Part shown: piece after piece, positions 15,783 to 23,561 of the stretch | Layout: each line of letters begins with the position of its first letter | How positions within the stretch are numbered: the first letter of the stretch is position 1 | From: an uncultured Hungatella sp. | Lineage (GTDB): Bacteria; Bacillota; Clostridia; Lachnospirales; Lachnospiraceae | Direction of reading: 5' to 3' | Length of the DNA stretch: 41,490 nucleotides | NCBI GenBank assembly: GCA_910588505.1 | Contig: CAJUPQ010000027.1 | Coordinates: 1-41,490, forward strand | The notes under the pieces: generated by a model | The model's database searches: none | Told to the model about the DNA's origin: nothing | The model's input: only the letters and a program-made list of their open reading frames with translations | Translations under genes and position numbers: made by a program

Positions 15783-16859
15783 TTACAAAATATAAACCCC
15801 AGCAGTGTCAAAATCCAGAAATGCTTTCTCACCGACCTCATAGATCCGCCTGTTCACCGGATTATAGTCCGTTATCTGAATCTCCATCTCCCCCACCATC
15901 ACCTGGTAATACTGATAGGAGCCCATAAACGTGGACAGCATCACCTTTGCCTCCAGATACCCCTTTTCAGCCAGAGTGGCAGCCTCTGGGCGGATCACCA
16001 GAGCCGCCGTATCCCCAGCCTTGGCCCCCGCGTAATTGTTAACCATCAGGGTCTCCCCGGCCACATGGATCTTAGCCTTATCCTCCTCCACGGACACCAC
16101 CTTTGCCTCCAGGAAATTAGCCTCCCCGATAAAATCAGCCACAAACCGGGAATTGGGGTGATAGTAGATCTCCCTGGGCGTCCCGATCTGCTCCACCCTT
16201 CCCTTGCTCATAATAATGATCTTATCGGAAATACTCATGGCTTCCGACTGGTCGTGGGTCACATAGATGGCTGTAATACCCACCTTCTGCTGAATCTTGC
16301 GGATCTCCGTCCTCATGGAAACACGCAGCTTGGCGTCAAGATTACTCAAAGGCTCGTCAAACAAAAGCACCCCTGGTTCCAGCACCAGAGCCCTGGCCAG
16401 AGCCACCCGCTGCTGCTGTCCTCCTGAAAGCTGGTTGGTCATACGGCTCTCCATGCCGTCCATCTCCACCAGCTTTAAGATCTTCATCACCCGCTCCCGT
16501 ATCTCTTCCTTTGGCAGCTTGCGGATCTTAAGCCCGTAGGCCACATTGTCAAACACATTATAGTGGGGCAGCAGCGCATAGCTCTGGAACACCATGGCCG
16601 TATCCCTTTTGTTGGGCGTCAGGCTGTTGATAGCCTCGCCGCCTAAGTATATCTCCCCCTCGTCCGGGCTCTCAAATCCCGCGATCATCCGCAGGGTGGT
16701 GGTCTTTCCGCACCCTGACGGACCCAGCAGCGTCACAAAAGTCCCCGCCTCAATATCCAGGGTGGTATCCTGCACCGCATAAAATTCCTTTCCCGTCTTC
16801 GGGTCCTTGTAGATCTTCGAAATATGTTCCAGGCGAACGCCTTTTTTCTGTTTCTCCAT
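15783..16859 (-). CDS. ABC transporter ATP-binding protein (Fe3+/polyamine-type, FbpC/PotA-like)
   Basis: A 358-residue importer ATPase. Present are Walker A GPSGCGKTTT, Q-loop FQSYALLPHYNV, signature LSGGQQQRVALARAL, Walker B VLLFDEPLSNLDAKLR and the switch histidine in YVTHDQSEAMS. From about residue 245 there is a TOBE-like regulatory domain, as in FbpC/PotA proteins. The start at 16859 directly follows the permease stop with AAGGAGGAGG upstream. With the two-domain permease and AfuA-like binding protein it forms a complete importer, for which ferric iron or an organic phosphate are likely ligand types. Confidence 0.93.
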   Translation of the reverse strand: MEKQKKGVRLEHISKIYKDPKTGKEFYAVQDTTLDIEAGTFVTLLGPSGCGKTTTLRMIAGFESPDEGEIYLGGEAINSLTPNKRDTAMVFQSYALLPHYNVFDNVAYGLKIRKLPKEEIRERVMKILKLVEMDGMESRMTNQLSGGQQQRVALARALVLEPGVLLFDEPLSNLDAKLRVSMRTEIRKIQQKVGITAIYVTHDQSEAMSISDKIIIMSKGRVEQIGTPREIYYHPNSRFVADFIGEANFLEAKVVSVEEDKAKIHVAGETLMVNNYAGAKAGDTAALVIRPEAATLAEKGYLEAKVMLSTFMGSYQYYQVMVGEMEIQITDYNPVNRRIYEVGEKAFLDFDTAGVYIL

Positions 16860-18569
16860 CTATGCCTCCTCCTTGATTGCTCTGCTGGTCCCAAAAAATC
16901 TGATAAGCGTATTCATGATCAGCACCGCGCCGTAGGTAATGGCGATCAGCACTGTGGCGTAAGCGCAGGCCACGCCGTAATTTCCCTTCTCCGCCTGCTC
17001 ATTGATCTGGCAGGTGATCAGAAGGAAATCCGGGGTAACCAGAAGAATGATGGCTGAAATAGCTGTAATACTCCTGACAAAAGCCGTAACCAGTCCGCTG
17101 AAAAATGAATCCTTGATCAACGGCAGCGTAACGGTCATAAACACCCTGGCCGAATTGGCGCCCATGTCGTAAGCCGACTCCTCGATCGATTTGTCAATCT
17201 GGCGCAGAGCCGAAATACCGCTTCTGGTCCCTGTAGGAAGGCTCCGCACAATAAACACGATAATCAGGATCAGCCCTGTGCCGTAGAGCCCGCTCATGAC
17301 GCCTGTGCGGAACAACCCGTTGGCATACCCTCTGATGTACCCGATGCCCAGCACTGTCCCCGGCACAGCCATGGCAAGCATGGACACGAACTCGATAAAC
17401 CCCTTGCCCTTAAATCTCTTTTTCACCACCAGATAAGCAATGACCATAGACAGAAACGCCGTCAGAGGAGACGCGATCAGGGACAGCACAAAAGAATCCT
17501 TAAAAGCCTTGATCCCGCTGGTCCGAAGCATGTACTGGAACCATTTAAGGGACAAGCTGTAATCCCTGCCCCACAAGGTAAACAGCGCTCCAAAAGGCAC
17601 CATCACATACATCAACACCACAAACGCCGCCACAAGAGTACAGAAGATAGTCAGAGGCACCGTAACGCTTCTGTCCTCAATCAGCATCCTCATGCGGGAC
17701 GCCTTTCCCGTAAGAGTGGCCGCCGTCTTTTTCTCCAGATAATACTTCTGGATCAAAAACAGCACCACAGTCAAAGACAGCAGGACCACAGACATGGCTG
17801 CCGCGCCGGTAGAATCGTAAGCCCCGGTCACCTGCAGATAGATCGTGGTGGCCAGCGTATCGTAGGAACCGCCGATAAGCATGGGATTGGCAAAATCGGC
17901 CACAGACTCGATAAATGTCACCAGGAACGCATTGCCCAGTCCGGGAAGAAGCAGAGGGAAGGTAACGCTGGTAAATACCTTCCACCTGGTGGCCCCCATG
18001 TCCCTGGTGGCCTCCTCCAGAGACGGATCAATATTCTTCAGCAGTCCTTTAAGCATCAGGTAACATACCGGAAAAAATGTCAAAGTCTGCACAATGGCAA
18101 TGCCTTTAAGCCCGTACACATTGGAATCGTAAATCTTCAAAAGCGAACGGGTGATAATGCCACTGCGCCCAAACAGCATGATCATGGACAGAGACAGCAC
18201 AAAAGGCGGGGACACCACCGGCAGCATAGACACCACAGAAAAAAGCTTTTCCAGGATCTTTGTCCGAAGCTTCACATAGACTTCCACATAAGCAAACAAA
18301 AGGCCAATGGCCGTAGACGCGATACCTGTAATAAATCCCAGCACCAGGGTGTTTTTAAACGCTGTCTGAAACCGCTCCAGACTCAGCACCCTTCCAAACA
18401 CGGCAAATGTTACCTTCCCCTCCTCAAAAAAACTGTCCACCAGCAGCATGAGAAGCGGATACAAAATAAACAGCGCCAAAAATACCAGCAGAACCGCGAT
18501 CATGCTGATCAGGATCGGGTCAGAAAAAAATTTCTTTCTCTCCAGCGCCGCGCTCTGTTTCTTGGACAT
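16860..18569 (-). CDS. ABC transporter permease, fused two-domain (FbpB/AfuB-like)
   Basis: A 569-residue permease carrying two binding-protein-dependent transport domains in one chain. Each has about six helices and an EAA coupling loop: EEATRDMGATRWKVFTSVTF in the first half and EESAYDMGANSARVFMTVTL in the second. This internal duplication is typical of ferric iron and AfuB/PhnV-like permeases. The open frame extends to 18644, but the ATG at 18569 (MSKKQSAALERKKFF) follows AAAGGGGGATAG and fits better. It ends one base before the ATPase start codon. Confidence 0.93.
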   Translation of the reverse strand: MSKKQSAALERKKFFSDPILISMIAVLLVFLALFILYPLLMLLVDSFFEEGKVTFAVFGRVLSLERFQTAFKNTLVLGFITGIASTAIGLLFAYVEVYVKLRTKILEKLFSVVSMLPVVSPPFVLSLSMIMLFGRSGIITRSLLKIYDSNVYGLKGIAIVQTLTFFPVCYLMLKGLLKNIDPSLEEATRDMGATRWKVFTSVTFPLLLPGLGNAFLVTFIESVADFANPMLIGGSYDTLATTIYLQVTGAYDSTGAAAMSVVLLSLTVVLFLIQKYYLEKKTAATLTGKASRMRMLIEDRSVTVPLTIFCTLVAAFVVLMYVMVPFGALFTLWGRDYSLSLKWFQYMLRTSGIKAFKDSFVLSLIASPLTAFLSMVIAYLVVKKRFKGKGFIEFVSMLAMAVPGTVLGIGYIRGYANGLFRTGVMSGLYGTGLILIIVFIVRSLPTGTRSGISALRQIDKSIEESAYDMGANSARVFMTVTLPLIKDSFFSGLVTAFVRSITAISAIILLVTPDFLLITCQINEQAEKGNYGVACAYATVLIAITYGAVLIMNTLIRFFGTSRAIKEEA

Positions 18570-18671
18570 ATCTATCCCCCTTTCCCGCAAAAACAAACTT
18601 CCATAAGCAAAATGCCGCGTGTGCGACCACGCATCACGCAGCATTCCCCTGTTCTATCTTTTTAATTTCAG

Positions 18672-19862
18672 CTATTCTGTCTTAAACCTGTCGTCAGCAG
18701 AACTTCCCAGGGCTTCAAAGAAATCTTCCACATACTTGGAGCTGTTAGCCTTGGCATCCTCAAAATCATAGTCAATGGTATTATTCATATCCAGTCCAAA
18801 CTTGGCAGCCTCCTCCGGCTGAGCCCCGTTGGACAGCACCAAAAACTGGTAGGAACCGGCCTCCTTCGCATGGTCCACGCACTCCGGAGACAGAGCATAC
18901 TCGATCCAAAGCTTCGCCGCGTTGGGGTGAGCGCAGCCATTAAAGATCGCGGTAGCTCCCACCTCAAAAGAGGTTCCGTCCTCAGGCACGATCAGCTGGA
19001 TATTGTCGTAGCCCTGAAGGATCTGGTAAATCCCGTCGTGAAGGAATCCGATACCGATCACGCACTCGCCCGGGCCTACCATCTTGGAAGGGCCGGAACC
19101 GGACTTGGTGTACTGGCTGATATTCTTGTCAAGAGCTTTAAAATACTCCATAGCCTCATCATGCCCCTTCATCTGGATCATGGTGTTGATCACCAGCTTG
19201 GCCGTACCTGCCGTGTTGGGGTTGGAAAGCATGATCAGATCCTTGTACTCTTCCTTTGTCAGATCATCCCATGTCTTGGGCGCTTCCAGGTTCAGACGGG
19301 CCAATTCCTCCGTGTTAACCATAAAGCCCAGGATGCCCTTGTAGATGCCGTACCAGCAGTTGGTAGGATCTTTGTAATCCTCGCTGATCAGATTGGCCGC
19401 GTTCTCTGCCTTATACTCCATAAGAAGGCCGTCAGCCACTGCCTCATTATAGGGGTCTGTAGTCCCGCCGAACCACACGTCCGCAGACGGCTTCCCCGCC
19501 TCCTCAGAAATCTTGGTATATACCTCGGAAGTAGAAAGTCTCTGGAACTTTGTCTTGATCCCGTACATCTGTTCAAAATTCTTGCACGCCAGCGACAGAT
19601 ACTCCTCCTCACAAGAACCATACACCGTTAGCTCTCCCTCTGCCTTAGCCGCCTCGATCAAGGCGTCCATGCCGCCTGCCGCCTCCTTTTCCCCGGCGTC
19701 GTCCGCCTCGGTCTTGTCAGCTGCCTCCGTCTGTCCGGAAGCTTCCGCAGAAGTCGCCGCAGGCTCCGTAGGAGCAGCCGTAGTCTCCCCGCCGCCTCCT
19801 CCGCAGGCAGTCAGGCTCATTATCATAGAACATGTCAACAGCAATGCCAGTTTTTTCTTCAT
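18672..19862 (-). CDS. ABC transporter substrate-binding lipoprotein (AfuA/FbpA-like)
   Basis: A 396-residue extracellular binding protein. The signal peptide ends in the lipobox MSLTAC, then comes a glycine run and an Ala/Thr/Glu-rich linker to about residue 65. The mature part (GELTVYGSCEEEYLSLACKN, SADVWFGGTTDPYNEAVADG, GILGFMVNTEEL) is of the SBP_bac family that includes iron- and sugar-phosphate-binding AfuA. The tyrosine pair of classical ferric-binding proteins is not obvious, so iron is not assured. The ATG at 19862 has AAGGAGGATGAGG. A promoter (TTTAAT and TATTAT, 17 bases apart) lies at 19928-19900. Confidence 0.92.
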   Translation of the reverse strand: MKKKLALLLTCSMIMSLTACGGGGGETTAAPTEPAATSAEASGQTEAADKTEADDAGEKEAAGGMDALIEAAKAEGELTVYGSCEEEYLSLACKNFEQMYGIKTKFQRLSTSEVYTKISEEAGKPSADVWFGGTTDPYNEAVADGLLMEYKAENAANLISEDYKDPTNCWYGIYKGILGFMVNTEELARLNLEAPKTWDDLTKEEYKDLIMLSNPNTAGTAKLVINTMIQMKGHDEAMEYFKALDKNISQYTKSGSGPSKMVGPGECVIGIGFLHDGIYQILQGYDNIQLIVPEDGTSFEVGATAIFNGCAHPNAAKLWIEYALSPECVDHAKEAGSYQFLVLSNGAQPEEAAKFGLDMNNTIDYDFEDAKANSSKYVEDFFEALGSSADDRFKTE

Positions 19863-19899
19863 AACCTCATCCTCCTTAAAATATGAATCATACAAGTAA

Positions 19900-19928
19900 A
19901 TAATACCACAAATGAGTTATAAATTAAA
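19900..19928 (-). promoter_or_regulatory. Promoter of the ABC importer operon
   Basis: On the minus strand TTTAAT (19928-19923) and TATTAT (19905-19900) are separated by 17 bases, about 40 bases before the binding-protein gene. It overlaps the candidate promoter of the plus-strand RNA. Confidence 0.5.
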
Positions 19929-19952
19929 CCCTTTTTGTAAATTTTATACAAT
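19924..19952 (+). promoter_or_regulatory. Candidate promoter of the structured RNA
   Basis: TTAAAC (19924-19929) and TACAAT (19947-19952), 17 bases apart. The predicted start is near 19960, just before the RNA's closing stem. No equivalent promoter fits on the minus strand, because the kinase terminator occupies that space. Confidence 0.4.
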
Positions 19953-19971
19953 TTTTTAATACTGTTCATGA

Positions 19972-20131
19972 TGAGTGAGCAAAGTCGGCGGTTGTCGTAA
20001 GCAGGAGGGCTGATACCCGACTGATTTCCGCTTTAAGGGCTCATCGGAATGTTTGGCATATCTGAACCCGGACGAGACATCTCTCCTTCTCTGACTGGCC
20101 CCACGACAACCTTCGCCCCTTTGTTCACTCA
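19972..20131 (+). ncRNA. Large structured RNA, multibranched; possibly raiA-class
   Basis: Arms at 19972-19998 and 20103-20131 pair over more than 20 positions: TGAGTGA/TCACTCA, CAAAG/CTTTG, GGC/GCC and GGTTGTCGT/ACGACAACC, with small interruptions. Inside, GATA/TATC plus CC/GG, CCGA/TCGG plus TGA/TCA (20017-20047) and a GGA...TCC hairpin (20070-20086) can form, giving a branched fold. No convincing reading frame covers it. The plus strand is favoured by an upstream promoter and a downstream hairpin with T-run. Among known classes raiA RNA (about 200 nt, Firmicutes) seems closest from memory; the class is a guess, but the fold is well supported. Confidence 0.65.
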
Positions 20132-20143
20132 ATTACACATCAT

Positions 20144-20177
20144 AAAAAAGGAGGCGAGTCTCCCCGCCCCTCATTTT
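20144..20177 (-). terminator. Terminator of the hybrid kinase gene, possibly bidirectional
   Basis: On the minus strand GGGGCG pairs with CGCCTC, followed by CTTTTTT. It lies directly after the hybrid-kinase stop. Read on the plus strand, the same hairpin is followed by CATTTTT, so it could also end the structured RNA. Confidence 0.75.
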
Positions 20178-20179
20178 TC

Positions 20180-22699
20180 CTAATACAAATGCTTTTTCAA
20201 CACCTCAAAGACCAATTTCAAATCAATAGGCTTTGGCACATGTTCATTCATTCCGCTGTCCAGGCATTTCTGGATATCATCGGAAAACGCGTCCGCCGTC
20301 ATGGCAATAATAGGCAGGACGGCATCGCCTCTCGACGATCTGCGGATAATCCTTGCCGCTTCATACCCGTTCATAACAGGCATCCGTATATCCATGAGTA
20401 TCCCATCATAGTATCCCGCCTCTGAACCTTCGAACATATCCACGCAGACTTTCCCGTTCTCCGCCCTCTCCAGCACAAGTCCCGTCTCTGACAAAAGTTC
20501 CTCCGCGATCTCCCAATTCAGGTCATTATCTTCCGCCACAAGAATGCGCTTTCCTGAAAGATCCATGATCTCTCTGGGCTTCTCTTCCTCCTCCCCCTGC
20601 TGGTTCAGCATAAATCTGCTGAGGCTTAAGTAAAGGTTGGACTTAAACAGCGGTTTCGAGATAAATCCCTGAACACCCACGTCTCTGGCCGCCGCCTCGA
20701 CATCGCCCCAGTCATAGGCTGATATGAGGAATATGGGGACCTCATCCCCCACCTTGCCCCGAATCTCCCGGGCTGTCTCCAGTCCGTCCATTCCGGGCAT
20801 CTTCCAGTCAAGGAGGATCACCTGATAGCCGCAGTGCTCCTCATGGTGTCTCTGGGCCATCTCCACCGCGATCCTCCCGTTGAGGGCCCAATCCGCGTCA
20901 ATGCCCATCTGCTTCAGCTCGTAGACCGCGCTCTGACAAAGATCCTCATTGTTGTCCACCACCAGCATCTTCCAGTTGGGAAGAACCATCTCCTCCTCCG
21001 GAATGGCGGCCTTCTCAAAATCCACCGTAATATGAAACTGGCTTCCCTTCCCCGGAGCGCTCTCCAGCTCAATGGTTCCTTTCATGGCTTCCACTATGTA
21101 CTTGGTAATGGCCATCCCCAGGCCGCTGCCCTCAGTCTTGTCAACCTGAAGGTTCTTCTCCCTGGTAAACGTCTCAAAGATCGTCTTCTGAAATTCCGGG
21201 GTCATGCCAATGCCGTTGTCCTTCACCTTAAAATGGCACCGCACCCATCCGTCCCCTGCCGGCGAGGCCTCCTGGCTTAAAAATACATTGATGGTCCCTT
21301 CCTCCGGCGTAAACTTAATGGCATTGGACAAGAGATTGATCAGCACCTGGTTCAGGCGCACGCTGTCGCAGTACACCTCCTCCGCCGTCACGTTCTGGAT
21401 AAAAATGTCAAAATGCTGGTTTCTGGCCTCAATCTGGGGCTGTACGATATTGACAATGCTGTCCATCGTCTCTCTCAGGGACACCTGATGCTGATTTAAA
21501 GTCAGTTTTCCGCTCTCAATCTTGGACATATCCAGCACATCGTTAATAAGCCCCAGCAGATGCTTGCTGGACAGGGTGATCTTCGTCAAACAGTCCTTCA
21601 CCTTAACCGTATCCCCCACATTGGCCAGGGCAATGGCCGTCATGCCTACGATCCCGTTCATGGGCGTCCGGATATCATGACTCATATTGGAAAGGAATTC
21701 GCTTTTGGCCCTGTTAGCCTGTTCCGCTTTATTTAAGATCTGCAGTTGATTCTGGGACAGTTTATAATACATGACAAAAATGATCACGCCGGCTGCCAGG
21801 ATTATGGCGCATACCCCCAAAATCGTGTACTGACGAACGCCTCCCAACTGGCTGATAATATCATCCAATACGCCGTAAGGCATAACCGCCACCAGATACC
21901 ACTGGGAATCCGGAAGGTCCGCACAGTAAAAATGCTGATACACCCCGTCCACCATAGCGATGGTGGTGTAATCCTCCCCCAGATCCATGGCCCGCCCCAT
22001 GTCGTCCACGTACTGCTGGGGCGTCTTGCCGTTAAATTCCTGGAACATCTCCTTAACCTGGGTAAAATAGTCCTCCCTGTACTTGGTCCTGCTCTGAATG
22101 ATAAACGTGCCGTCCCGGCGGATGATATGGGAGTATATCATGGAATTCTCCTCATTGAGCACAAGGGTCTCATTGAGATAATCCATGGGAACACCGGCGA
22201 TGAGCATAGAACTTCTCTCCCCTTCAGCCATTGGGTACTCTGCCCTGACTCCCAGAAGGAGAAGCCGCTCACCACTTTCATCCAGACCGCTGATGACCGC
22301 CCGTTCCTTTCCCAGCTGAGACTGCCCCTGGTCCGAGATCTCCACATGTTCCCCGTAGATCCGCTCACATCTCCCGTCCTCCGTATACAGCCCCAAGTAC
22401 TCAAACTCCCGGATACTGCCGCTTATGGCCAGGTCTTTCTTCATCTCATCCCCGTAAACCGCATCCTCCCATGGCGTGCGCCTTATGATCCCCTCGATCT
22501 GTGACAGCCTCAGCCTGATAATGGCGTCAAACTTTTCCTGCAGCTGCCTGCTGACCTCAGACATATAAATGCGGCCTACCTGGTTGATCGCCTCCTGACT
22601 TTTCGCCCCCATAAAAAGCCCCATCCACACAAAACAGGCGATACAAAGTCCTGCCAGCCCCAGAGCGCTTGCCAAAAGAAACTTCTTCATGCCCTTCAC
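20180..22699 (-). CDS. Hybrid sensor histidine kinase with two receiver domains
   Basis: An 839-residue membrane kinase. TM1 is residues 7-30. An extracellular sensor of about 260 residues (dCache-like, with a YSHIIRRDGTFIIQSR strand pattern) follows, and TM2 is 291-312. The HisKA has H341 in FLSNMSHDIRTPMNGI. The HATPase has QVLINLLSNAIKF, VKDNGIGM and GSGLGMAITKY. Two receiver domains follow, with phosphoacceptors D631 and D770. No Hpt domain or DNA-binding output is present, so its partner is elsewhere. The GTG at 22699 has AGGAGG seven bases upstream. The gene follows lgt by 12 bases and precedes the ABC importer, whose substrate it may sense. Confidence 0.93.
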   Translation of the reverse strand: MKGMKKFLLASALGLAGLCIACFVWMGLFMGAKSQEAINQVGRIYMSEVSRQLQEKFDAIIRLRLSQIEGIIRRTPWEDAVYGDEMKKDLAISGSIREFEYLGLYTEDGRCERIYGEHVEISDQGQSQLGKERAVISGLDESGERLLLLGVRAEYPMAEGERSSMLIAGVPMDYLNETLVLNEENSMIYSHIIRRDGTFIIQSRTKYREDYFTQVKEMFQEFNGKTPQQYVDDMGRAMDLGEDYTTIAMVDGVYQHFYCADLPDSQWYLVAVMPYGVLDDIISQLGGVRQYTILGVCAIILAAGVIIFVMYYKLSQNQLQILNKAEQANRAKSEFLSNMSHDIRTPMNGIVGMTAIALANVGDTVKVKDCLTKITLSSKHLLGLINDVLDMSKIESGKLTLNQHQVSLRETMDSIVNIVQPQIEARNQHFDIFIQNVTAEEVYCDSVRLNQVLINLLSNAIKFTPEEGTINVFLSQEASPAGDGWVRCHFKVKDNGIGMTPEFQKTIFETFTREKNLQVDKTEGSGLGMAITKYIVEAMKGTIELESAPGKGSQFHITVDFEKAAIPEEEMVLPNWKMLVVDNNEDLCQSAVYELKQMGIDADWALNGRIAVEMAQRHHEEHCGYQVILLDWKMPGMDGLETAREIRGKVGDEVPIFLISAYDWGDVEAAARDVGVQGFISKPLFKSNLYLSLSRFMLNQQGEEEEKPREIMDLSGKRILVAEDNDLNWEIAEELLSETGLVLERAENGKVCVDMFEGSEAGYYDGILMDIRMPVMNGYEAARIIRRSSRGDAVLPIIAMTADAFSDDIQKCLDSGMNEHVPKPIDLKLVFEVLKKHLY

Positions 22700-22711
22700 A
22701 ACGTATCCTCC

Positions 22712-23476
22712 TCAATCATCCGCGATCTCTGGCAATTTCCTGCTGCGCGCCAACACGTATACCCCCGCCGCCGCCGCAAACAGGGAGATAAACTGGGAAG
22801 TTGTCAGGCTCCCCACATTCCCCCGAATCAGATCGCCCCGGAAAAACTCCATGACAAACCGCCCCAGACTATAGAAGACCAGATACATTCCCGCCACCTG
22901 TCCGTCCCGCTTCACTCTCCCTGACAGCCACAGAAGCACGAAAAAGTGAAGGAAGTTCAGTCCGCTGGACAAAAGCTGCGTAGGCAGCAGCCGAACACCG
23001 TTGGGTGCGTAGGCAGAATCCCTGAACACAACGGCAAAAACCCCGTCCGTCTCAATGCCATAACAACACCCCGCAAGGAAACAGCCAATCCGTCCAAACC
23101 CCTGGGCCAGCGCCACTGCAGGCAGGATCAGATCCGCGTATTTGAGAAATCTAAGCTTGTACTTTCTGCAGTACGCGTATCCTCCTAAGATGCCCCCTAT
23201 GATCCCTCCATACACCACAAACCCATTGGCAACATCCAGAAGAAGCCTGGGGTTTTTTATGATCTCATCTATGGTGGTGATATAGTACAAAAGCTTTGCG
23301 CTGGCCAGTCCGATAACAATAACCCATATGGCAAGGCCAAATACATGGTCCGCGTCCAGCCCTTTCTTTCTGGCCCTGTAATCCGAAAAAAGGTACGCCG
23401 CCAGAAATCCAATGCCGATCATGAGACCGTAGCCGTGAATCGTAAAACCACCTATGGAAAGCAAGTCATTTTTCAT
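22712..23476 (-). CDS. lgt: Prolipoprotein diacylglyceryl transferase
   Basis: Lgt transfers diacylglyceryl from phosphatidylglycerol to the lipobox cysteine of prelipoproteins at the membrane. The protein has 254 residues and about seven membrane segments. Present are the N-terminal GFTIHGYGLMIGIGFLAAY, the FVVYGGIIGGILGGY segment, the signature GFGRIGCFLAGCCYG (residues about 137-151) and the C-terminal GRFVMEFFRGD. The start at 23476 has GAGGTGAACGG. Several lipoproteins it would process are encoded in this window (both DctP proteins and the AfuA-like protein). The hybrid kinase gene follows 12 bases later. Confidence 0.95.
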   Translation of the reverse strand: MKNDLLSIGGFTIHGYGLMIGIGFLAAYLFSDYRARKKGLDADHVFGLAIWVIVIGLASAKLLYYITTIDEIIKNPRLLLDVANGFVVYGGIIGGILGGYAYCRKYKLRFLKYADLILPAVALAQGFGRIGCFLAGCCYGIETDGVFAVVFRDSAYAPNGVRLLPTQLLSSGLNFLHFFVLLWLSGRVKRDGQVAGMYLVFYSLGRFVMEFFRGDLIRGNVGSLTTSQFISLFAAAAGVYVLARSRKLPEIADD

Positions 23477-23511
23477 CCGTTCACCTCAAATCCAAGCCTG
23501 TATCTCAGATA

Positions 23512-23539
23512 AATATACCACAAAACCGGCCATTATCAA
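23512..23539 (-). promoter_or_regulatory. Promoter of lgt and the hybrid kinase
   Basis: On the minus strand TTGATA (23539-23534) and TATATT (23517-23512) are separated by 16 bases, about 36 bases before lgt. They lie in the gap after the NSS symporter gene. Confidence 0.55.
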
Positions 23540-23561
23540 AGGGGCTATTTCTACTTTTCTC

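Noticed and set aside
19972..20131. Short minus-strand frame through the structured RNA (starting GTG, about 31 codons)
   Set aside because: No ribosome binding site, and the base pairing across both arms explains the sequence better than coding does.
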